Shown piece by piece: positions 1-5,365 of a stretch of 6,103 nt of DNA (its first letter is position 1; every line of letters begins with the position of its first letter). Source of the DNA: CAZOSF01 sp964582415. GTDB lineage: Bacteria > Bacteroidota > Bacteroidia > Flavobacteriales > Flavobacteriaceae. A model generated the notes under the pieces. It ran no database searches. It was not told the DNA's origin and saw only the letters and a list, made by a program, of their open reading frames with translations. Made by a program: the position numbers and the translations under genes. The stretch is from NCBI GenBank assembly GCA_964582415.1, contig CAZOSF010000101.1, forward strand, positions 1-6,103, given 5' to 3'.

Positions 1-440
1 AGCTTCTTAATCTTCACCATGGGACCCGGGCACAACGACTTATGGCAGGTCATGCAATTCACCACCATCGTATTATAAGCGCCCAATAATTCGTTGGAAT
101 CTGCTGCTTGCAGTTCTTGGATGCTTTGTAGATAAGAGCCAGCAAAAGCCTTGTATTCTGGGGAAGCTGCTTTATCGGGTTCGGTAGCATCAGCAGTTAG
201 GATTTTCTCATGTTCCAATTCGATCGTAACGGGTTCGCCATTGTCTATCTGCGTTTTAATGGCTTGGGCTTCGTCAAACATGGCTCGCATCAACAAAGCC
301 AGTTCGCTATCGCCATTGGGATTGATGGGTTGTTGCACTACACTTTCACCAATGGCCTCTTCTTTATTTCCTTCCCCACAGGAGAGGGTAATGGTTACAA
401 GTAGAATTAGGACTATGATTGCTTTAATTGTGGTTTTCAT
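1..440 (-). CDS. Cytochrome c'-type monoheme lipoprotein (3' end outside window)
   Basis: An open minus-strand frame starts at the ATG at 440-438 and runs off the left edge after 146 codons without a stop. Residues 1-20 are a short basic and hydrophobic signal, ending ITLSC with Cys21 as the likely lipidated residue. The -3 position is Thr, so the lipobox is loose, and the acidic CGEGNKEE that follows fits a Bacteroidota lipoprotein. A single heme c motif, CMTCH (Cys129, Cys132, His133), sits near the C-terminus and is followed by CPGP. The region between is predicted helical, with SELALLMRAM at 45-54 offering a Met that could be the second heme ligand. A C-terminal heme on a four-helix bundle is the layout of cytochrome c'/c556. 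I infer a periplasmic or outer-membrane-anchored electron carrier or gas-binding protein. The stop probably lies just beyond the window. The upstream gene is 128 bp away and no clear promoter was found. Confidence 0.8.
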   Translation of the reverse strand, partial: MKTTIKAIIVLILLVTITLSCGEGNKEEAIGESVVQQPINPNGDSELALLMRAMFDEAQAIKTQIDNGEPVTIELEHEKILTADATEPDKAASPEYKAFAGSYLQSIQELQAADSNELLGAYNTMVVNCMTCHKSLCPGPMVKIKK

Positions 441-556
441 TACGAATGTAGATTTCAGAGATTTATTGATGTGATAGGGTAAATTAACAGGCTACTTCGA
501 AGCATTAAAGATAAGGCAATATCTATAGGTTTCCCATTATCTACTACTGTTTCTCC

Positions 557-589
557 AATTGTTCATTGTTAATTACCCATTGTTAATTT
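557..589. repeat. Short AT-rich tandem repeat array 1 (14-bp unit)
   Basis: Two full 14-bp units lie head to tail: TTCATTGTTAATTA at 562-575 and CCCATTGTTAATTT at 576-589. A partial unit ending CCAATTG precedes them. The 18 bases at 557-574 (AATTGTTCATTGTTAATT) recur exactly at 1485-1502. The array overlaps the 3' end of the YoaK-family gene and contains its stop codon at 569-571. Its role is unknown. Confidence 0.75.
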
Positions 590-1321
590 TTTCCGTTGTT
601 TATATTTTCTTTTGGCTTTAATCATCCTGAATCTCAAATCATCATAGAACAAGCTCGTCAGTAAAACAATTGCTCCAAAAAATAGGGTATCGAGTCGCAA
701 TTCCATTCTTGAAAATAGAAAACCACCGACAAATCCCCCGAGGAAGAAAAATGAGATAATATAAATCCGCAATTTGATGGTGGCCTTTATTTTATTTTGA
801 TGGGGATGGGTTTTGGAAAAGAATAACTGTGATAATTCAATCCCTAGATCCGTAAACAATCCCGTTAGGTGGGTGGTTCTAACGATGGCATTGGAAATTT
901 TGGTCACGAACGAGTTTTGAAGTCCCATGGCAAAGAGGAGGGAACATACAATCAGATCGGGATTCGTTATCATTGCGGTTCTATATACAATGGGAATGGA
1001 AATAAGTATCAGGCACTCAATTATGGTTGGATACACAAACACATTAAGTTTTTTATTATCCCTATACTTTTCAATTAAAAAACTTGAAATAAAGGAGCCC
1101 AACAAGAAAGAGAATATATAAAGGAAGTAAATCGTTCCCCTCCATACTTCAAATTCTGCTACGTCATTTATAAAAAGCGCAAAATGTCCAGTTACGTTTG
1201 TGGTGAGTTGTTTGAATTCTAAGAACCCGGTAACATTTACCATTCCTGCAACAAATGATAGGATGGTTGCAATCCGCAAATTGTGTTTAAGCGTTCTGCT
1301 TTTGCCCTGATGTCGAAACAT
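569..1321 (-). CDS. YoaK/DUF1275 family integral membrane protein
   Basis: This 250-residue protein has about six hydrophobic segments (roughly 16-34, 63-84, 95-114, 121-136, 186-204 and 211-226) and a very basic tail (234-246). Family hallmarks are visible: AGMVNVTGFL at 25-34, TNVTGH at 41-46, AMGLQNSF at 131-138 and HLTGLFTDLG at 151-160. These match the YoaK/DUF1275 family of inner-membrane proteins, whose substrate is not established, so transport is only a guess. The start is the ATG at 1321-1319; the nearby ATG at 1325 is in another frame and soon stops. The gene is locally very AT-rich: 1021-1080 has 14 G/C in 60 bases. The last residues (LTMGN) and the TAA stop are encoded inside a short tandem repeat. 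It is preceded by a 189-bp gap and is probably transcribed separately from the gene upstream. Confidence 0.88.
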   Translation of the reverse strand: MFRHQGKSRTLKHNLRIATILSFVAGMVNVTGFLEFKQLTTNVTGHFALFINDVAEFEVWRGTIYFLYIFSFLLGSFISSFLIEKYRDNKKLNVFVYPTIIECLILISIPIVYRTAMITNPDLIVCSLLFAMGLQNSFVTKISNAIVRTTHLTGLFTDLGIELSQLFFSKTHPHQNKIKATIKLRIYIISFFFLGGFVGGFLFSRMELRLDTLFFGAIVLLTSLFYDDLRFRMIKAKRKYKQRKKLTMGN

Positions 1322-1510
1322 TCATTGGTGAATTAGTTGATTTTGTTGAAATTGTAAACAGCAGCCTCGCCAAAGGGGTTGGGCCGGAATTAAAGACATC
1401 TTTTGTTGGTTCGTTCTCACAACAGTGTTCACAGCTCCCTGCTCACCAACGACCGTACTACGATAGTACTAATTACCAATTGTTAATTGTTCATTGTTAA
1501 TTGCTAATTG
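1322..1510. other. 189-bp intergenic region between YoaK-family gene and secreted-protein gene
   Basis: This holds the 5' flank of the YoaK-family gene, most of repeat array 2 and the palindrome at 1455-1469. On the minus strand TTTG and TACAATTTC occur upstream of the YoaK start, but they are only about 14 bp apart, too close for a standard Bacteroidota promoter. No coding sequence or terminator with a T-run was seen. Confidence 0.6.
1455..1469. repeat. Perfect short palindrome GTACTA-CGA-TAGTAC
   Basis: Two 6-bp arms that are exact reverse complements flank a 3-base CGA spacer. It lies six bases to the left of the 14-bp tandem repeats (1476-1517), downstream of the secreted-protein gene and upstream of the YoaK-family gene. 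The arms are AT-rich and no T-run follows on either strand, so it is a poor terminator. It could be a protein-binding site or the end of a degenerate repeat element. Confidence 0.5.
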
Positions 1511-1517
1511 TTAATCG
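1476..1517. repeat. Short AT-rich tandem repeat array 2 (three 14-bp units)
   Basis: Three adjacent 14-bp units, CCAATTGTTAATTG (1476-1489), TTCATTGTTAATTG (1490-1503) and CTAATTGTTAATCG (1504-1517), share the core ATTGTTAAT. The last unit enters the 3' end of the secreted-protein gene and carries its TAA stop (1511-1513). The middle of the array is identical over 18 bp to array 1. There are no spacers of CRISPR type, and the units are too short to be an insertion-sequence end by themselves. Confidence 0.8.
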
Positions 1518-1864
1518 ATCTTCTCGTAATCCACCCGAGCCTTGGCAGGGCCCTCCGGATTCGGATCCAGGTAAAGTTCATAACCTTTCAATAGCGTTAC
1601 CTTTTTCACCTCCTCTGCCGCGATGGGAATTTCTTGAATAAGCTGTCCCTCCTTTTGAATTCGGATGGAAAAGGATCGCTCCCCAATATTTTCAACAATT
1701 GCATAGCAATCTTCCCCAGCATAAGGGTTGATGGTGCCATCCTGTCCTGGGCCTTTCCCAGTCATGATCATGCTTTGTTGGGTGTCCAACTCGAACTCGG
1801 TTTGGGCCAATACCTCAGAATTTGAGAATACAATTAAACAAGTCAATAATAGAAATGCTCTCAT
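1511..1864 (-). CDS. Small exported protein of unknown function
   Basis: This 117-residue protein starts with a clear Sec signal, hydrophobic from about residue 3 to 14 and ending EVLA-Q, with likely cleavage after Ala20. The mature part of about 97 residues is polar and acidic. It has a glycine-rich stretch TGKGPGQDGTINPYAG at 35-50, followed by alternating hydrophobic segments (YAIVENI, SFSIRIQ, LIQEIPI, KKVTLL, YELYLD) that suggest an all-beta fold. Only one Cys (53) remains after cleavage, so no internal disulfide is possible. I do not recognise the family. By location it should be periplasmic or secreted. The ATG at 1864-1862 is chosen because the signal peptide follows it directly, and a promoter-like TACTTTG lies about 24 bases upstream. 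The stop falls inside repeat array 2. It is 74 bp from the MDR gene upstream. Confidence 0.75.
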   Translation of the reverse strand: MRAFLLLTCLIVFSNSEVLAQTEFELDTQQSMIMTGKGPGQDGTINPYAGEDCYAIVENIGERSFSIRIQKEGQLIQEIPIAAEEVKKVTLLKGYELYLDPNPEGPAKARVDYEKID

Positions 1865-1887
1865 AGTTTTTAGTGGTTATGATTGCG

Positions 1888-1904
1888 CAAAGTAGGCTCG
1901 AGCC
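1888..1904 (-). promoter_or_regulatory. Candidate -7 element with adjacent 10-bp palindrome, upstream of secreted-protein gene
   Basis: On the minus strand TACTTTG (1894-1888) resembles the Bacteroidota -7 box TAnnTTTG but is one base short. It would start transcription some 15-20 bases before the ATG at 1864. Immediately upstream is the perfect palindrome GGCTCGAGCC (1895-1904), placed where a repressor could block the promoter. No clear -33 TTG is seen at the right distance. Confidence 0.3.
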
Positions 1905-1938
1905 CGTTCATTGTTCGGCCATGGTTAAAGGTACGCTT

Positions 1939-2865
1939 TTATCCGTTGGGTGCTATTTTTAAAACCACATTTCCCTTTTTGCTTTCCCCATCCACATAAG
2001 TATGAGCCGCAACGATTTCTTCCAGAGGATAGAGGGTATCGATAACCGCCTGATAGTTGTGGTTATCGATGAGTTCGGATAAAAATTCCAGGTATTCTTT
2101 TCGTTCGGCGGCAATGTCTGTTCCGGCCACCGTTATAAAGGTGCCACTCGGCTTTAAAAGGGATGTACATTGTTTCTTATTCGTTTTGCCCACTGCATCG
2201 AAAATGATGTCGAAGGTGTCGGCAACTTTTGTGAAATCTTCTTGGTCGTAGCAAATGACGGTGTCCGCACCAAGTTCCTGTGTCAATTCTTTTCCTCTAG
2301 AGCTACATACTGCCGTTACCCTGGCTCCGTAATATTTGGCAATCTGAACGGCTGCGGTACCCACAGCGCCCGTCGCTCCATAAATAAGAACTGCGGGTTG
2401 GTGTGTTTCTTCAACTTTACCTTTTCTTAGGAAGTAAATGGCGGTTTGTCCGCCAAAGGGTAGGGCAGCGGCTTCCTCAAAAGACGCCTTTTTGGGCTTG
2501 TGAGTAATCCCTTTTTTTTCTGAAATCACAAGATATTCGGCATGGCACCCTTGCTTAAATCCGGTAGAGCCAAATACCGCGTCCCCTACTTTAAAGTCCG
2601 TTACCGATTCCCCCACCTGTTCCACGATTCCAGAAAAAGTGGTTCCCAAAATAGGCTTACGGGGTTTGGTGAACCCTAGCATAATACGCATCACCCATTT
2701 CATAAATCCTTCCACCCGAAGTCCCCTAATTCTGGCATCTCCCGAGTTCAGGGAGGCCGCCACTACCTTTACCAAAACTTCATTCTTTTTAGGGGTAGGG
2801 GTGGGAACATCTTTAATAATAAGAACTTCTGGAGGTCCGTATTTTGGACAAAGGGCTGCTTTCAT
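1939..2865 (-). CDS. Zinc-free MDR family NAD(P)H oxidoreductase (quinone/enone reductase type)
   Basis: This 308-residue protein has the two-domain layout of medium-chain dehydrogenase/reductases. A GroES-like N-terminal domain (about 1-125: MKAALCPKYGPPEVL, GTTFSGIVEQVG, FKVGDAVFG, AEYLVI) is followed by a Rossmann domain. The nucleotide loop is YGATGAVGTAAVQIAK at 162-177. The CSSRGKELTQELGAD segment after the second strand (187-201) has the Ser/Arg pattern usual for NADPH preference. The Cys/His ligands of zinc alcohol dehydrogenases are absent, so the likely reaction is reduction of quinones or alpha,beta-unsaturated carbonyls, in the cytosol. The ending YVDGESKKGNVVLKI is typical of the NAD(P)-dependent alcohol dehydrogenase/quinone oxidoreductase group. 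It starts 24 bp after the ABM-like gene and is probably co-transcribed with it. The exact substrate cannot be read from sequence. Confidence 0.9.
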   Translation of the reverse strand: MKAALCPKYGPPEVLIIKDVPTPTPKKNEVLVKVVAASLNSGDARIRGLRVEGFMKWVMRIMLGFTKPRKPILGTTFSGIVEQVGESVTDFKVGDAVFGSTGFKQGCHAEYLVISEKKGITHKPKKASFEEAAALPFGGQTAIYFLRKGKVEETHQPAVLIYGATGAVGTAAVQIAKYYGARVTAVCSSRGKELTQELGADTVICYDQEDFTKVADTFDIIFDAVGKTNKKQCTSLLKPSGTFITVAGTDIAAERKEYLEFLSELIDNHNYQAVIDTLYPLEEIVAAHTYVDGESKKGNVVLKIAPNG

Positions 2866-2889
2866 GATCGCTTATTGGATGTGTTGTGC

Positions 2890-3225
2890 TTATTTCAAAT
2901 ATAGTTCTTCAAGTAGCTCATAATGCTGAGCTGTATTCTCATAGCGAAGCAATACGCGCTTGGCATTTTCGGGAATGTACGCTTTTTCATAGTCGTCTCC
3001 CGCAAATTTTTTAACAGCCTCGAGGGAATCAAATTGAAGCACGAGAAAAAACTCCACTTCTTCTTCCCTCGCGATTGTAGAAATACTCACTTTTTCCAAT
3101 CCGTCTACACCCTTCTTTTTTACGGCAGGAAACACCTCATTTGTGAGCATGTCTTTATAGATCGGGGCATTTTCCAAGGAGGTCCATCCTTTCCAAATGC
3201 GTAGTATTTTCGATTGTGTGTTCAT
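2890..3225 (-). CDS. Antibiotic biosynthesis monooxygenase (ABM)-like small protein
   Basis: This is a 111-residue cytosolic protein with no signal or membrane segment. It has the pattern of one ferredoxin-like alpha/beta unit that dimerises: a first strand ILRIWKGWT (7-15), a helix ENAPIYKDMLTNEVFPAVKKKG, strands LEKVSISTIA and EEVEFFLVLQFDSLEAVKKFAG (54-76), then a tail with RYENTAQHYELLEE (94-107). The wording RIWKGWT, FDSLEAVKKFAGDDYE, and QHYE near the end is characteristic of ABM-domain proteins, many of which have no known substrate. Some relatives oxidise quinols or degrade heme, others only bind ligands, so catalysis is not certain here. It is the first gene of a tight pair with the MDR reductase (24 bp) and lies 99 bp after the flavoenzyme gene. 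The start ATG is at 3225-3223. Confidence 0.82.
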   Translation of the reverse strand: MNTQSKILRIWKGWTSLENAPIYKDMLTNEVFPAVKKKGVDGLEKVSISTIAREEEVEFFLVLQFDSLEAVKKFAGDDYEKAYIPENAKRVLLRYENTAQHYELLEELYLK

Positions 3226-3254
3226 AGTATGGGTAATTTCGTTTTAAAGCAATT

Positions 3255-3285
3255 CAAATATTGAAACCCGTAATTGGATGGCCAA
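3255..3285 (-). promoter_or_regulatory. Candidate Bacteroidota promoter for the ABM-MDR pair
   Basis: On the minus strand TTG (3285-3283) is followed after 20 bases by AATATTTG (3262-3255), close to the TTG/TAnnTTTG pair of Bacteroidota sigma-70 promoters with one mismatch in the -7 box. Transcription would begin near 3248 and give a leader of roughly 23 bases before the ATG at 3225. It supports separate expression of the pair but does not exclude read-through from the flavoenzyme gene. Confidence 0.35.
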
Positions 3286-3324
3286 GAAGGAAAGACAATG
3301 TTTCGTTTTATTGCTGTGTTTTTA

Positions 3325-4407
3325 TCATACTTCTTCTACAAACCCCTCCCACCGGCGCATATAGTGGACAAACTTTTCACCCAACCCTTCCTTCCGAAGA
3401 TAGGCTTCCGATACAGGGGTGTCGATTGGGATGAAGGCCGGATTTTCAATTACTCGGTTTGGGAAGTCATGATGGAGGATGGCGGCCCTGCCAATGCTTA
3501 CAAAATCCACTCCCGCATCCAAGACCCGCTGTACCTCAGCCCCCGTTCTTATTTTTCCAGCCACGGTGAGTCGGACAGGGCCGCGTTCGAGCCGTGCAAA
3601 ATGCTCCAATAAGCTACGATCTTGGTGCTCCGCTTCTTCGGGCAGTTTAAAAACATCCCAAAGGGAAATGTCTAAAAAATCAATCTTTCCTTCCTCTATA
3701 AATTGCTGTACAATCTGTTTCATCTCGGTAAGTTTCAAGCCAAATCGTTCGGGAGAGAGGCGAATACCCAGCAGAAAATCGAGTCCGCATTGTTGGCGGA
3801 TGCCAGTTACAATCTCAAAAAGCAATCGGGACCGGTTTTCCAAACTACCTCCATAGGCATCGGTTCGTTGATTGATGTCACTGCTTAAAAATTGCGTTAA
3901 GATATACCCGTGGGCCCCATGGACTTCCACCCCATCATAACCGCTTTTTTGTGCCCGTACGGCAGCGGCGATAAAATCGTCCCGCAATTCGTACACTTCC
4001 TCCAAGGAGAGTCCACGTGCCCCGTATTTCGATTGGGGGGAAGGACAAACAGGGGCTTGCCCAATCACGTCCTCCGGGGAACGCATCCCCGCATGGTGCA
4101 ATTGAACCAGTGCGATACTGTCGTGTGCTTTAATACCGGCACTTAGGCGTTGGTGCCCTGGAAGATGCTTGTCGTCAAATATCCCCAGCTGCCCAGGAAA
4201 GCCCTTTCCCACTTCTTGAACATGGGCGGCACAGGTCATGGTGATGCCAAATCCTCCTTTCGCCCGCATGGTAAGCCATCGGTATTCGTCCTCCGATAAT
4301 GTACCATCGTCGTGGCTTTGGGTATTGGTCATAGGGGCCAACATAAACCGATTTTTACTGCGGATACCACAGGGGAAGGTGATGGGTTGAGCAGGTAGTT
4401 TTTTCAT
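3325..4407 (-). CDS. Old Yellow Enzyme family NADH:flavin oxidoreductase
   Basis: This is a 360-residue, single-domain TIM-barrel flavoenzyme expected to bind FMN and to reduce activated C=C bonds with NAD(P)H in the cytosol. Visible landmarks are MLAPMTN at 22-28 (Thr27 by the flavin), the QLHHAG segment at 102-107, the substrate-binding pair His163 and His166 in EVHGAHGY, the family signature SSDINQRTDAYGGSLENRSR at 175-194, GIRLSPE with Arg216 at 214-220, and the FMN-phosphate loop VSIGRAA at 303-309. It lacks the iron-sulfur and second flavin domains of the larger dienoyl-CoA reductases and is of normal length for a stand-alone OYE. Parts are much more GC-rich than the left of the window (3481-3540 has 36 G/C in 60). 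No terminator is seen in the 99 bp after its TGA, so read-through into the ABM-MDR pair is possible. It is divergent from the NIPSNAP gene. Confidence 0.95.
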   Translation of the reverse strand: MKKLPAQPITFPCGIRSKNRFMLAPMTNTQSHDDGTLSEDEYRWLTMRAKGGFGITMTCAAHVQEVGKGFPGQLGIFDDKHLPGHQRLSAGIKAHDSIALVQLHHAGMRSPEDVIGQAPVCPSPQSKYGARGLSLEEVYELRDDFIAAAVRAQKSGYDGVEVHGAHGYILTQFLSSDINQRTDAYGGSLENRSRLLFEIVTGIRQQCGLDFLLGIRLSPERFGLKLTEMKQIVQQFIEEGKIDFLDISLWDVFKLPEEAEHQDRSLLEHFARLERGPVRLTVAGKIRTGAEVQRVLDAGVDFVSIGRAAILHHDFPNRVIENPAFIPIDTPVSEAYLRKEGLGEKFVHYMRRWEGFVEEV

Positions 4408-4612
4408 TTTTCAGTTCACTTTTCGACATTTTGATGATGTGTATTCCTTCTCCAAGAAATGCCATCATTGATTCAAACCCTCATCCCACAGATTTGTGTT
4501 ATGGCTTCAATAGGGTTGGAAGTCAAGATAAAAAGATTTTTTTGATTCCTTTAGGAACAGGAGCAATTCAGATTTTAATCCGTAATTTTAAACATCACCA
4601 AGAATTCCTTCC
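4408..4612. other. Divergent intergenic region between flavoenzyme and NIPSNAP genes
   Basis: This 205-bp AT-rich spacer should hold promoters for both directions, but no convincing TTG/TAnnTTTG pair was found. Visible structure includes an A5-GA-T7 tract at 4530-4543, directly followed by the short inverted repeat TTCCT-TT-AGGAA at 4546-4557, a possible operator or bend. A 61-codon plus-strand frame beginning TTG/ATG at 4431/4434 crosses the spacer, and its TGA (4614-4616) overlaps the NIPSNAP start in an ATGA arrangement. It has no recognisable domain and I do not call it a gene. Confidence 0.5.
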
Positions 4613-5362
4613 ATGATGAAAATTCGACGCATCCTTCCCATTATCCTTTTGTTTCTCGCACAAGCAGTGAGTGCTCAAAAAGAGGTCTATGAATTGCGAA
4701 CCTATGAATTGGAGGTCTTCCGCGATGCAGAGGTACTTCATTCGTATTTTGAAAAGGCACTCCTTCCGGCATTGAACCGACAAGGAATTGACCCAATCGG
4801 TGTATTTGAGGAGGCTAGTGATAATCTGCCGAAGCGAATCTTTCTAATGATACCCTATACCAATATTCAAGCCTTTCAAGATAGTTCTGAAAAGCTGCTA
4901 AAAGATGCGGAATACTTGAAAGCAGCAAACGATTACCTAACGGCAGAAGCAACCACGATTCCCTATATCGATTATTCCACAAACTTGATTCGATCTACCT
5001 TTGGTTTCCCCAATCTTGTAAAACCCGATCCTTCCCTTGAGCTGTTGGAACTTCGAATTTATCACAGTCCGAATGAGGATGGCTTACGACGAAAAGTGAA
5101 GATGTTCAATGATGCGGAGTTTCCCATTTTCAAGGAGGCAGGATTAACGATGGTTTTCTTTGGGGCCGATATTGCAGGAAATCACATGCCCTGTCTCACC
5201 TATATGTTGGCCGTAAAGGATAAGGAAGCCCATGAAAAGGGTTGGCAGGCTTTTCTCAATCATCCCGAATGGAAGCGCATAACAAAAATTGAAGAATACG
5301 CCAATTCCATGAACGATATTACCCGAATCTTTTTAAAGCGATTGCCGTATTCGCAGTTGTAA
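4613..5362 (+). CDS. Exported NIPSNAP-family protein with two tandem domains
   Basis: This 249-residue protein starts with a Sec signal (basic KIRR, hydrophobic 7-17, AQAVSA-QKE), with likely cleavage after Ala21 and no lipobox Cys. Two NIPSNAP-like alpha/beta-barrel repeats follow. The first is about 25-118, starting VYELRTYEL with LHSYFEKALLPALNRQGI and the strand RIFLMIPY. The second is about 141-245, starting LELLELRIYHS with MFNDAEFPIFKEAGL, the strand LTYMLAVKD, and HPEWKRI. Both carry the ELRxY opening motif of the family. Bacterial NIPSNAP proteins have no firmly assigned reaction; by fold they bind small ligands or act as dimeric-barrel enzymes. Here the site of action would be the periplasm. 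ATG 4613 and ATG 4616 are both possible starts, with no strong Shine-Dalgarno. It is the only plus-strand gene, divergent from the flavoenzyme and ending 3 bp from the methyltransferase stop. Confidence 0.9.
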   Translation: MMKIRRILPIILLFLAQAVSAQKEVYELRTYELEVFRDAEVLHSYFEKALLPALNRQGIDPIGVFEEASDNLPKRIFLMIPYTNIQAFQDSSEKLLKDAEYLKAANDYLTAEATTIPYIDYSTNLIRSTFGFPNLVKPDPSLELLELRIYHSPNEDGLRRKVKMFNDAEFPIFKEAGLTMVFFGADIAGNHMPCLTYMLAVKDKEAHEKGWQAFLNHPEWKRITKIEEYANSMNDITRIFLKRLPYSQL

Positions 5363-5365
5363 TGA

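Noticed and set aside
151..474. Plus-strand 107-codon frame opposite the cytochrome gene
   Set aside because: It is antisense to a gene with a clear signal peptide and heme motif, and its translation is Ser-rich without any domain.
506..513. TATCTTTA on the minus strand as a promoter for the cytochrome gene
   Set aside because: It is one base off TAnnTTTG, but no TTG lies 17-23 bases upstream; the CTTCGAAG palindrome at 495-502 beside it is too short to argue from.
1476..1517. Possible CRISPR array
   Set aside because: The 14-bp units are directly adjacent, have no unique spacers, and no cas genes are near.
3226..3324. Intrinsic terminator between the flavoenzyme and ABM-like genes
   Set aside because: No GC-rich hairpin followed by a T-run could be found on the minus strand in this gap.
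3479..3856. Plus-strand 125-codon frame inside the flavoenzyme gene, and similar antisense frames at 3274-3612, 2639-2923, 2923-3204 and 5417-5731
   Set aside because: All lie opposite strong family matches and show low-complexity, shadow-like translations.
4595..4783. Minus-strand 62-codon frame
   Set aside because: It is antisense to the signal peptide and first NIPSNAP unit, with no recognisable features.
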